Origin: Anaerolineales bacterium
GTDB lineage: Bacteria > Chloroflexota > Anaerolineae > Epilineales > JAANWY01
Length of the DNA stretch: 14,150 nucleotides
Assembly: GCA_018263655.1 (NCBI GenBank)
Contig: JAANWY010000096.1
Span: 1-14,150, forward strand
Direction of reading: 5' to 3'
Shown: one piece after another, positions 6,545 through 13,673 of the stretch
Layout of the letters: every line of letters begins with the position of its first letter
How positions within the stretch are numbered: position 1 is the first letter of the stretch
Notes under the pieces: model-generated
What the model saw: only the letters and a program-made list of their open reading frames with translations
Told to the model about the DNA's origin: nothing
Databases searched by the model: none
Program-made: the position numbers and the translations under genes

Positions 6545-9500
6545 GTGGATTCCGAGGAAGAACAGGCAAAAGACAAGCCGCCTGACCCAAGTCACAGACG
6601 GTTCGACACGCCCCTCGACGGGCTCGGGACGGAGCTCGCTACGAAGCGGCGGGTCATGGTCGGCGCCATTGGCAAATGTGTGCACAATCTGGGCGTTGAA
6701 ACGTTTGCTGATTGGATGGCGGATCAGGAACTTGGCTATGTCAGCGTCAAGCTGGGGCCGGCTGTCCCGATCCAGGAAGTCATCAACAAGATCCGCGAGG
6801 CACGCCCCGAGGTGGTCGGCGTGTCCATGCGGCTGGGCGACCTGCACGTAGACAAGCTGATCGCCGAGTTCGTGGAGTCGGCGACGAAGTACGGGCTGCA
6901 CCCCCGTGACAGCGGCATCCGCTACACTTTCGGGGGTTTGCGGCCGGCGGCCAATCTGGTGCGCGCCATGACCCACCTACCTCTGGAACAGGACCGCTTC
7001 GTCCGCGAGGACGAGAAGCACTTCGATTTGGAAGCGGTGGCTGAGGAGCATAAAGACAGGGCAGACTTTCACCATTTCTTCGAGCTGGTGGTGGACGACT
7101 TCGTCACGATGGGGGAACTGGAGCGATTCGCTCATCATCTTCCGCCGGCTCACGAGGTGGAGGAGCTCGAGTGGTCCGATTTCCTGGTCGAACGCATTCG
7201 CCAAGTGCGGGAGCGAGAGGATCGCCCCATCATCCGCGCCCACATCGGCATCGCCGACGAACGCATCGAGCCCACTGTGGAGGCCATCGAGAAGCTGTCG
7301 GATGCCGGCGCCTTCGAGATCGTTTCCTTGGCTCCGGACCAGACATCTCAGGAGTTGCTGGCCAAGTTCATTCGCGGCGAAGAAGACCCCGACAAGTACC
7401 TGGCCGGCCAGGGCGGCGCCCCCATCCGCACCATCGAGGATCTAAAGCGGCTGAAAGCCGCCTCTCGGCGCGGCAACTACCCATTGACCCGCATCTACAC
7501 CGGCACCGACGAGCTCGTAGAGCTCGCCAGGCTGTGGGAAGAGCACCTGAACATGGCCTTTCCGGCGGTGCCCATCTTCTACTATAACGAACTCGACGGA
7601 CGCGGCCCCATCAGCATCCGCGATTCCTTCGACGAGCATTTCGCCGCCATCGAGTGGTGGGCCGAGCAAGGCAAGCCGGTCGAGATCAACGATCCTCACC
7701 AGTGGGGTCTGCGCTACGCCACCGACGATATGCAGGTCACCGACCATGTCCTGTGTGCCGTCAGCGCATTGAAAAAGGGCGTCAGGCACTACGTCATGCA
7801 GATGATGTTCGAGCTGCCACCGGAGATCTCGGCGCTGGACGACTTGGCGAAGATGAAGGCGGCCTACGAGCTGGCCGAGCCACTGACGCGTCACTATGGC
7901 TTCCACATCATCAAGCAAACGCGGTCGGGCCTGCCGAGCTTTCCGCCCAACTTGAACGAGGCCAAGGGTCATCTGGCCTTTGGCATCTACACGCAGCTCT
8001 ATCTGGAGCCCGACATTCTGCACGTCGTCACCCATTCCGAAGCGCATCACGAGGCCAGTGCCGACGACATCATCGAATCTTGCGAGATCACGAAGCAAGT
8101 GTGCTGGGACTTCGTCAAGGGGCACGTCCCCGATATTTGGGCCGATCCGGTGCTGAAGGCCCGCAAACGGGAGCTGAAGGAGGGCGCGATGTACAACCTG
8201 CTGCACGGCGCCATCCTCGGAGGCTACGACGGCCCGGTCACCCCGGAGAATTTCTGGGAGTGGGCCAAGGAGCCCGATGAGGATTCCGAAAAGAATTTTG
8301 AGACGATGCTCCTCAACCTGATCGACGAGGCCAACTATCCGACGGGCGTGTGCGGCTTGATCGGCGCTGACACGCTGGATTTGGCGTTGCAGATCGGTCT
8401 CTACCAGGGGCCGCACATCACGGTGGTGGACCGGCGCTACGAAATGGCCGGCGCCTGCCGCACCAAGGTCATCGATGGCATGTGCCGCATCGACGAGTGG
8501 GATGGCATCACGGTTGACAGCGAATTTGAGCGCGTGGACCTGGTCCGCGAGCGGTATCCGTGGTACTTCTACAAAGATGTGACGCGGGCTGACGAAGATA
8601 CCTACATCGCCGAAGATGCCGAGGTCGAAGAGATCGACGATGAGACCGTGGCCCAGTTCCGCAAGCAAATCGGCGTCACGGGCCTGGCGGACGAGAAGGT
8701 TCTGGTGGTCGACTTCGGCAGCACCTACACCAAGACGGGCATCTTCGACACCAAGGACGAGACGTTCGAGCTGTGCTACGTGCCAACGACGGTTGACGAT
8801 ATCCGGGTCGGCTTGGCCAACGCCCTCGGCGTACTCGACGCCTGTGAGGAGTGGGGCGATTGGCGGCCGCTGGCAAAGAAGATGAACGAGTTCGCCGTGC
8901 GATTGCCGTGCTCCAGCGCCAAGGGCGGGCTCAAGATGGTGACCGTGTCACTGGTGAAGGAAGAGTCCGGCTTCGCGGCTGAGTTGGCGGCGCTGACGGC
9001 CGGCGCTAAGCTGTTGGGCTCCTACGCGGGTAAACTGACGCTGGAGCAGGCGCGCGCCATCTACGAAGTCGATAAACCGGAGATCGTCCTGCTGGCCGGC
9101 GGCACCGACCAGGGCGGCGACTCCGAGACGCAGCTTCACAACGCCCGCCTGCTGGCCGAGGCTGCCAAGTACGTCACGTACACCGAGTACGGCGTGCCCG
9201 TGATCTACGCCGGCAACCAGGACGTTCGCGGGCAGATCGAAAACATCTTCGCCCATCACGACGTGGATACTCGCGTAACGCCCAACGTCATGCCCGAGAT
9301 CAACGAGTTCCACATCGAGGTGGTGAACGAGGCCATCCGCGAGCTCTTCCAGACGGTCATCATCCGCGGCAAGGGCTTCGACGTGGTCGAGGAGTACATG
9401 GACGCCCCCTTCACGCCAACGCCGCGAGCCGCTTTCCGGGGCATCAACCTGTTGGCGCAGGGGTACGGCAACGAGGAAGGCCTGGGCAACATTGTGGCCC

Positions 9501-10315
9501 TGGACATTGGCGGCGCCACGACGGATTTTTACTCCAACGTGGATGATAATCCGTTGTACTTGTTCCCTGGCAAAGATCACCAACGCAAGGTCAAGCGCAC
9601 GATTCTGAAGACCCCGAACGTGCCCTTGATCTATCGTCGGGTGGAAGGCAAATACGGTCTGAGCTACAACGCGGAGAACCTGAAGGAACTGGATCGCTTC
9701 CAGGACGGTTCGATGGCGCGTGAACTGAGTCGCTATCTGGCCGCGCGCTTCCCCAGGGAATTCGGGCCGGGCGAGGATCAGTTCCGGCGCTTCGCCCGCA
9801 CTGAGCAAAGCCGAAGTGACGGCGGCTACCAGGTGGATCTGGACGGCTACTTGAGCTGGCTTACCCAGAACCCACACTGCGTCCCTGAAACCGCGCTGGA
9901 GAACGCGGCGCGGTCTTTCCTGGCCAAGGAGATTATGGCCATCGCAACCGGCAAACACGTTGGTCGGGTGGATGAGACAGAGACGTACTTCCTGCAATAC
10001 GGCGTGAATTACTTCAATCAGCCTGTGACGGTGCTGCTCATCGGCGGGACGATCTATCACAAGTGCCGCGATCAGCAACCTGGATATCGTGAAGACCTCA
10101 AGCTGGTTGCTGGCGGCGTGCTGTACAATGCCGAGGAGTCGCATATCCTGCGGCCTACGGGGCCGGTGTTGCTGGATGCCCAGTACCTAGTCAGCATTCT
10201 GGGGGGCTTGTACGGCCGCGTGCATCCGGAGCAGGCGCTGCGGGTCATGAAGCGTGAGCTCATGTCGTTGGACGTGGAGGTCCCGAGGCGCGACCGTGAA
10301 TTGATGCCGGCCTAG
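6545..10315 (+). CDS. Fused B12-dependent mutase (S-like + E-like domains) with MutL/GlmL-type reactivase
   Basis: A 1256-residue protein starting at GTG. Residues ~34-145 resemble a cobalamin-binding domain: VMVGAIGKCVHNLG (38-50) with H47 as lower ligand in the D-x-H-x-x-G position, SMRL (94-97) and FGGLRP (129-134). Residues ~228-535 match my memory of the glutamate mutase epsilon subunit: YPLTRIYTGTDE (312-323), GPISIRDSFDEH (354-365), KPVEIND (377-383) and DILHVVTHSEAH (490-501). Residues ~540-715 form an unassigned segment with GMCRIDEWDG. Residues ~718-1250 match MutL/GlmL (PF13941): VVDFGSTYTKTGIFD (721-735) as phosphate-1 loop, LPCSSAKGGLKMV (787-799), and ALDIGGATTDFY (985-996) as phosphate-2 loop. 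Class-I adenosylcobalamin mutases rearrange carbon skeletons by radicals. MutL-like proteins are ATPases thought to reactivate or load the mutase. Fusion of all three parts in one chain is unusual. The substrate is unknown; glutamate itself is only one option. Confidence 0.85.
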   Translation: MDSEEEQAKDKPPDPSHRRFDTPLDGLGTELATKRRVMVGAIGKCVHNLGVETFADWMADQELGYVSVKLGPAVPIQEVINKIREARPEVVGVSMRLGDLHVDKLIAEFVESATKYGLHPRDSGIRYTFGGLRPAANLVRAMTHLPLEQDRFVREDEKHFDLEAVAEEHKDRADFHHFFELVVDDFVTMGELERFAHHLPPAHEVEELEWSDFLVERIRQVREREDRPIIRAHIGIADERIEPTVEAIEKLSDAGAFEIVSLAPDQTSQELLAKFIRGEEDPDKYLAGQGGAPIRTIEDLKRLKAASRRGNYPLTRIYTGTDELVELARLWEEHLNMAFPAVPIFYYNELDGRGPISIRDSFDEHFAAIEWWAEQGKPVEINDPHQWGLRYATDDMQVTDHVLCAVSALKKGVRHYVMQMMFELPPEISALDDLAKMKAAYELAEPLTRHYGFHIIKQTRSGLPSFPPNLNEAKGHLAFGIYTQLYLEPDILHVVTHSEAHHEASADDIIESCEITKQVCWDFVKGHVPDIWADPVLKARKRELKEGAMYNLLHGAILGGYDGPVTPENFWEWAKEPDEDSEKNFETMLLNLIDEANYPTGVCGLIGADTLDLALQIGLYQGPHITVVDRRYEMAGACRTKVIDGMCRIDEWDGITVDSEFERVDLVRERYPWYFYKDVTRADEDTYIAEDAEVEEIDDETVAQFRKQIGVTGLADEKVLVVDFGSTYTKTGIFDTKDETFELCYVPTTVDDIRVGLANALGVLDACEEWGDWRPLAKKMNEFAVRLPCSSAKGGLKMVTVSLVKEESGFAAELAALTAGAKLLGSYAGKLTLEQARAIYEVDKPEIVLLAGGTDQGGDSETQLHNARLLAEAAKYVTYTEYGVPVIYAGNQDVRGQIENIFAHHDVDTRVTPNVMPEINEFHIEVVNEAIRELFQTVIIRGKGFDVVEEYMDAPFTPTPRAAFRGINLLAQGYGNEEGLGNIVALDIGGATTDFYSNVDDNPLYLFPGKDHQRKVKRTILKTPNVPLIYRRVEGKYGLSYNAENLKELDRFQDGSMARELSRYLAARFPREFGPGEDQFRRFARTEQSRSDGGYQVDLDGYLSWLTQNPHCVPETALENAARSFLAKEIMAIATGKHVGRVDETETYFLQYGVNYFNQPVTVLLIGGTIYHKCRDQQPGYREDLKLVAGGVLYNAEESHILRPTGPVLLDAQYLVSILGGLYGRVHPEQALRVMKRELMSLDVEVPRRDRELMPA

Positions 10316-10319
10316 TTGA

Positions 10320-10415
10320 CGGAGGAGCAGGAAGACGGAGAATGGAAAGGGGAAAATGGAAAATGGAGAAAGGAATCCATCCTCCATCTTCCACCTTCCA
10401 TGCTCTGCTCCTCCG
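10320..10415. repeat. Purine/pyrimidine hairpin repeat between mutase and ABC genes
   Basis: CGGAGGAGCAG (10320-10330) pairs exactly with CTGCTCCTCCG (10405-10415). Between them the left half is nearly pure purine with (A)AATGGAAAATGG-type repeats, and the right half is the pyrimidine counterpart (CCATCCTCCATCTTCCACC), with ATGGAG/CTCCAT (10373-10378 / 10383-10388 region) near the tip. It could stall or protect transcripts between the mutase and the transporter genes. No T-tract follows. Confidence 0.7.
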
Positions 10416-10483
10416 CGCGGAGAAAGGGGGTGATGACGCAGGAACGAGACCCACTACTGGTCCACTGATTGCGCGCGAGTAAG

Positions 10484-10505
10484 TCATCAGTGCTTCATCA
10501 GTGCT
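10484..10505 (+). repeat. Tandem duplication of an 11-bp unit
   Basis: TCATCAGTGCT occurs twice head-to-tail (10484-10494 and 10495-10505), just before the ribosome binding site of the solute-binding protein. It could be a regulator half-site pair or a recent slip duplication. Confidence 0.6.
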
Positions 10506-10525
10506 TCAATAGATAAGGAGGAGAC

Positions 10526-12211
10526 ATGTTCACCCGAAAGAATCTCGTCGTGTTGATCGCCGCTTTGTTGCTGGTATTGGTCCTGGGAGCGTGTGCGCAG
10601 CCGGCCGCCCAGCCCCAAGTCCAGGAAAAGATTGTCAAAGAGACCGTCGTCGTTGAGAAGATCGTTGAGCCGACGCCGGTGCCGGGTCGCCAGACCATCC
10701 TCGTCGGTCTGACCGGAGCGCCGCCCTCACTAGATCCGGCCGACCACCGCAGCCGGCTCGCGGAGACCGTGATCCGCAACATGTTCGACGGATTGGTCAC
10801 CCGCGACACCCGCAGCGGCGTGCACCTGGAGCTAGCTGAGGAGATGAACTGGGTAGACGACCAGACGTTGGAGGTCAAACTCCGCCAAGGGGTGAAGTTC
10901 CACGATGGCGTCGAGATGACGGCCGATGACGTCGTGTTCACCTTCAACCGCATCATTCAGGAAGATGCCATCGAGTTCCCCGAGGCTCACACATCCCCGC
11001 GCAAGGGCCTGATCGCTCCGCTGGCGTCGATCGAGAAGACGGGCGACTACGGCGTGGTGATGCACTTCAGCGGCGCCTGGCCGCCCGCCATGCAGATGCT
11101 GGTCCACCAGCAGATCGTGCCCAAGCACTACATCGAGGAAGTGGGCACCGAGGGCTTCGTCGAGAAGCCCATCGGCACCGGCCCTTTCAAGTTTGTGTCT
11201 TCCAAGCCGGGCTTGGAAGAGGTCGTCATAGAGCGCTTCGACGGCTTCTGGGGCGGCGCACCTGCTCTGGAGCCTGTGGGAACAGCCTGCGTGGAGCGCG
11301 CCATCTTCCGCGTGATCCCCGAAGCCTCGACCCGTGTCGCAGCGTTGCTGGCCGGCGAGATGGACATCATCCAGGCTGTGCCGCCAGAGTTGCTGGACAC
11401 ACTGGACCAGACCCCGGGCGTTCAGGTCCAGACGGCCCCGAGCACCCAGCCCAAGTGGATGGAGATGAACGTCAACGCAGCGCCCTTCGACGATGAGGGT
11501 GTGCGCCAGGCGATGAACTACGCCGTGGACAGGCAGCTCATCATCGATGAAATCTACGGTGGGCGCGCCGTGGTGTTGCCGGGCGCCCTGTCGCCCTTCA
11601 ACAGCTTCGCCAACCAGGACCTGGAGCCGTACCCGTACGATCCGGACAAGGTGCTGGCTTTGCTGGAGGAAGCCGGTTGGGCGGACTCCGACGGCGACGG
11701 CGTGCTTGACAAAGATGGCGAGCCCTTCGCTTTCACCATGGACACCCTGGAAGAGTGGCGCCCGCTGGCCGAGGCGGTGGCTGGTCAGTTCCGAGCGCTC
11801 GGCATTGATGCCGGCGTTCGCTTCTGGGAGAAGAGCGTGGTCAAGCCTAAGCTGATGGCTGGCGAACGCAGGGCCTTCCTGGATGACTGGGGGGACTCAG
11901 CTTTCGATCCCGTGGGGCACTTTGAGGCCAAGTGGCATGGCTTCGTCGAGGGGCAGCCCTACGGTCGGGGGAACTACTCGACCTACAACAATGAGCGCGT
12001 GAACGAGCTCATCAAGCAGGGGGAGACGACTCCCGACCCGGCCAAGCGCCAGGAGATCTACGATGAGGCCCAAGAGATCGTCTACGAAGAGGCGCCGGCC
12101 GTGTTCCTGATTCTGCCCGAGGAAGCCGAGGCAGCCTCCGAGCGTATTGAGAACTGGGAGCCGGCTTCGGACAGCCGCATCAACCTGCACGATGTGTGTC
12201 TGGCTCCGTAG
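10526..12211 (+). CDS. Peptide/opine-type ABC transporter solute-binding lipoprotein (SBP_bac_5)
   Basis: The 561-residue protein has AAGGAGGAG two bases before ATG and a lipoprotein signal peptide: MFTRKN, a Leu/Val/Ala-rich core, and lipobox LGAC with Cys23. A charged linker with VKETVVVEKIVEPTPVP (38-54) tethers the domain, a style common in Chloroflexota lipoproteins. The mature part is a family-5 solute-binding protein: PPSLDPADH (67-74), LEVKLRQGVKFHDGVEMTADDVVFTFNRI with the family signature near residues 115-143, GTGPFKF, and VRQAMNYAVDRQLI. DSDGDGVLDKD (387-397) is an EF-hand/dockerin-like calcium loop, which is common in these proteins. It delivers oligopeptides, opines, nickel or glycosides to the DppB/DppC permease encoded next. 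The ligand cannot be told, but the location after an opine dehydrogenase favours an amino-acid conjugate (inference). Confidence 0.93.
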   Translation: MFTRKNLVVLIAALLLVLVLGACAQPAAQPQVQEKIVKETVVVEKIVEPTPVPGRQTILVGLTGAPPSLDPADHRSRLAETVIRNMFDGLVTRDTRSGVHLELAEEMNWVDDQTLEVKLRQGVKFHDGVEMTADDVVFTFNRIIQEDAIEFPEAHTSPRKGLIAPLASIEKTGDYGVVMHFSGAWPPAMQMLVHQQIVPKHYIEEVGTEGFVEKPIGTGPFKFVSSKPGLEEVVIERFDGFWGGAPALEPVGTACVERAIFRVIPEASTRVAALLAGEMDIIQAVPPELLDTLDQTPGVQVQTAPSTQPKWMEMNVNAAPFDDEGVRQAMNYAVDRQLIIDEIYGGRAVVLPGALSPFNSFANQDLEPYPYDPDKVLALLEEAGWADSDGDGVLDKDGEPFAFTMDTLEEWRPLAEAVAGQFRALGIDAGVRFWEKSVVKPKLMAGERRAFLDDWGDSAFDPVGHFEAKWHGFVEGQPYGRGNYSTYNNERVNELIKQGETTPDPAKRQEIYDEAQEIVYEEAPAVFLILPEEAEAASERIENWEPASDSRINLHDVCLAP

Positions 12212-12258
12212 CTGGTGTTGGGTTGACAGACTGAGCGCTGTCCGTTGAGCGAAATCAT

Positions 12259-12325
12259 CGTGGTACGTGTTGCGTGTTGCGTCTTTCGTCTTGCACGCAA
12301 CACGTACCACGCAACACGCAACACG
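12259..12325. repeat. Inverted repeat with GCAACAC/GTGTTGC minisatellite
   Basis: CGTGGTACGTGTTGCGTG (12259-12276) pairs perfectly with its reverse complement at 12294-12311 across a 17-base loop, then GCAACACGCAACACGC (12311-12326) continues as a 7-mer tandem. The same GTGTTGCGTGTTGCGTG run recurs at 13634-13650, which marks a dispersed family. It lies 48 bases after the solute-binding protein stop. Confidence 0.85.
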
Positions 12326-12360
12326 CCAGAGGTTCACTAATCTGGAGGATAAGCGTTGAC

Positions 12361-12384
12361 ATGGTAATTTATGCAGCATCCTGA
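12361..12384 (+). other. Seven-codon mini-frame behind a Shine-Dalgarno-like site
   Basis: GGAGG (12344-12348 region) precedes ATG at 12361 and a frame MVIYAAS ending in TGA. The TGA lies in the left arm of the palindromic element. It could be a leader peptide or, more likely, the remnant of a former permease start cut by repeat insertion. Translation is not shown. Confidence 0.25.
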
Positions 12385-12522
12385 GTAGGCCGGAACGTAG
12401 TGCAGGCCGTATCGAAGGGTGCGGCTCTCACGGCGGGACTTTGCCAACTTGCACCCCTCGATACGCGCTCAACACTGCCCTTCGTCAAGCTCAGGACGTC
12501 GTTTCGCGCTACTCGGGATGCT
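12375..12522. repeat. ~150-bp palindromic element of the 'CTGAGTAG / AAGCTCAGG' type
   Basis: AGCATCCTGAGTAG (12375-12388) pairs with CTACTCGGGATGCT (12509-12522) with one mismatch, and GTATCGAAGGGTGC (12409-12422) pairs with GCACCCCTCGATAC (12451-12464) with one mismatch. CCCTTCGTCAAGCTCAGGACG (12478-12498) recalls a dispersed repeat seen in many environmental bacteria. It lies directly before the permease ribosome site, without coding content. Confidence 0.75.
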
Positions 12523-12549
12523 AACTTTGGTATCCCTGAAGCTTACTTT

Positions 12550-12558
12550 GGAGGAAGG
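12550..12558 (+). promoter_or_regulatory. Ribosome binding site deciding the TTG start of the DppB-type permease
   Basis: GGAGGAAGG is followed after 6 bases by TTG at 12565, giving a protein that begins directly with the permease N-terminal helix. This is preferred over an ATG-like start near 12400 inside the repeat element. Confidence 0.8.
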
Positions 12559-12564
12559 TTAAGC

Positions 12565-13575
12565 TTGAGAGCTGTCAAGATTCTAGAGCGCATTTTGGCC
12601 GCCATCCCCATCATGTTCGGTGTGGCTATCGTCGTCTTCATCTTCATGCGCCTGACGCCGGGCGACCCCGTCGATATCATGATGGGGCAGGGTGGAGCGG
12701 TGTCGGCCGGCGAGATGGAGCAGTTGCGCCACGAGTTCCACCTGGACGAGCCGCTGGCCGTGCAACTTTGGCTGTTTCTCAGAGATGCCGTACGCGGTGA
12801 TCTCGGCTACTCGTACATCCAGAAGCGGCCAGTGACGGACCTCATCGCTGAGCGTTTGCCGGCTACCATCGAGCTTGCCTCGGGGGCGATGCTCTTCGGC
12901 TTGATCATAGCCATACCCATCGGCATCGTCTCTGCGGTGCGTCAGAACTCACCGCTGGACCGCTTTAGCATGGCGGGCGCGTTTCTTGGCATTTCAATGC
13001 CCGGGTTCTGGCTAGGCATCATGCTGATCTTACTCTTCGCCGTGCGCTTGCGCTGGCTGCCGGTTCAAGGTCGACTAGGATACGAAGCGCAGTTGCAGGA
13101 GGTAACCGGTCTTTACGTGCTGGACAGCCTTATCACCGGGAACCGCGTTGCTTTGGTCGCCAGCTTGAAACATCTTGCGCTGCCGTCGATCACCTTGGGC
13201 GCGCCGGTGGCCGCCGTCGTGGCGCGGGTGCTGCGGTCCAGTATGCTGGAGACGTTGCGCTCGGACTACGTGACGCTGGCCAGGGCGAAGGGCGCGCCGG
13301 AATGGAACGTCGTCTTGAAGCATGCGCTGCGCAACGCACTGATCCCGACGGTCACGGTCGTCGGTCTCCAGGTTGGTGTGTTGTTGGGCGGTAATATGAT
13401 CGTCGAGACGGTGTTCGGCTGGCCGGGGCTGGGCCGGCTCGTGGTGAAAGCGATTTTCGAACGCGATTTTCCGCTTGTGCAGGGGACCGTCATGGTCTAT
13501 GCTTTTACTTTCGTGGCTGCCAATCTGATCGTCGACATATTGTACACGTATTTGAATCCGAAGATTGCACTCTAG
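12565..13575 (+). CDS. dppB: DppB-type ABC transporter permease
   Basis: The 336-residue inner-membrane permease, read from TTG, has exactly the usual DppB/OppB length. TM1 is residues ~10-29, followed by RLTPGDPVD (29-37), a family hallmark. A large external loop includes HLDEPLAVQLWLFLRDAVRGDLGYSY. BPD_transp_1 helices lie at ~101-123, 135-162, 205-222 and 262-282, and ~305-327 is the last helix. The EAA loop that docks the ATPase is DYVTLARAKGAPEWNVVLKH (234-253). It pairs with the DppC-type permease that follows and with the lipoprotein encoded upstream. The longer frame to 12400 adds sequence from a palindromic repeat and is rejected. The substrate is not determined by the permease. The symbol is a family-level name. 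Confidence 0.93.
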   Translation: MRAVKILERILAAIPIMFGVAIVVFIFMRLTPGDPVDIMMGQGGAVSAGEMEQLRHEFHLDEPLAVQLWLFLRDAVRGDLGYSYIQKRPVTDLIAERLPATIELASGAMLFGLIIAIPIGIVSAVRQNSPLDRFSMAGAFLGISMPGFWLGIMLILLFAVRLRWLPVQGRLGYEAQLQEVTGLYVLDSLITGNRVALVASLKHLALPSITLGAPVAAVVARVLRSSMLETLRSDYVTLARAKGAPEWNVVLKHALRNALIPTVTVVGLQVGVLLGGNMIVETVFGWPGLGRLVVKAIFERDFPLVQGTVMVYAFTFVAANLIVDILYTYLNPKIAL

Positions 13576-13590
13576 AAGTCAATAGACGGA

Positions 13591-13650
13591 ATACGCAATA
13601 CGCGGTTGGGAAGCCATCGCTATAACCGCGGACCGTGTTGCGTGTTGCGT
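13591..13650. repeat. GCAATACGC/GTGTTGC inverted repeat between the two permease genes
   Basis: ACGCAATACGCGGTT (13593-13607) is complemented by AACCGCG (13624-13630) followed by GTGTTGCGTGTTGCG (13634-13648), with a short insertion breaking the pairing. CGCGGTT/AACCGCG alone is perfect. It repeats the unit of the 12259-12325 element. The permease genes are 98 bases apart because of it. Confidence 0.65.
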
Positions 13651-13660
13651 GATGTGTAGT

Positions 13661-13666
13661 AGGAGG
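13661..13666 (+). promoter_or_regulatory. Ribosome binding site deciding the TTG start of the DppC-type permease
   Basis: AGGAGG with 7 bases of spacing to TTG at 13674. No ATG lies near it in the same frame before the transmembrane helix. Confidence 0.8.
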
Positions 13667-13673
13667 TCTTCTC

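Larger units (their letters stand above)
12212..12564. other. 353-bp gap between solute-binding protein and permease genes, filled with repeats
   Basis: No gene is supported. The gap holds a small GACAG/CTGTC dyad (12225-12242), the GCAACAC inverted repeat (12259-12325), a decoy ribosome site with a 7-codon frame (12345-12384), and a ~150-bp palindromic element (12375-12522). The permease frame is open back to 12400 but runs through the element and is unlikely to be translated there. Confidence 0.7.

Noticed and set aside
7442..8668. 408-codon open frame on the minus strand
   Set aside because: It is antisense to the mutase gene, follows its codon bias and resembles no family; no ribosome site.
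8948..10144. 398-codon open frame on the minus strand
   Set aside because: It is antisense to the MutL-like part of the mutase gene, a shadow of GC-rich codon use.
6545..10315. Ornithine or lysine aminomutase (OraE/KamD-type) as identity of the fusion
   Set aside because: I see no PLP-lysine Rossmann signature, and the barrel and ATPase parts fit GlmE and MutL better; not fully excluded.
12356..12361. TTGACA as a -35 box for the permease genes
   Set aside because: No -10-like hexamer lies 16-18 bases downstream; the sequence there is a repeat arm.
12400..12564. Longer N-terminus of the DppB-type permease
   Set aside because: It translates a palindromic repeat and has no ribosome site; TTG at 12565 has GGAGGAAGG and gives the family's normal length.
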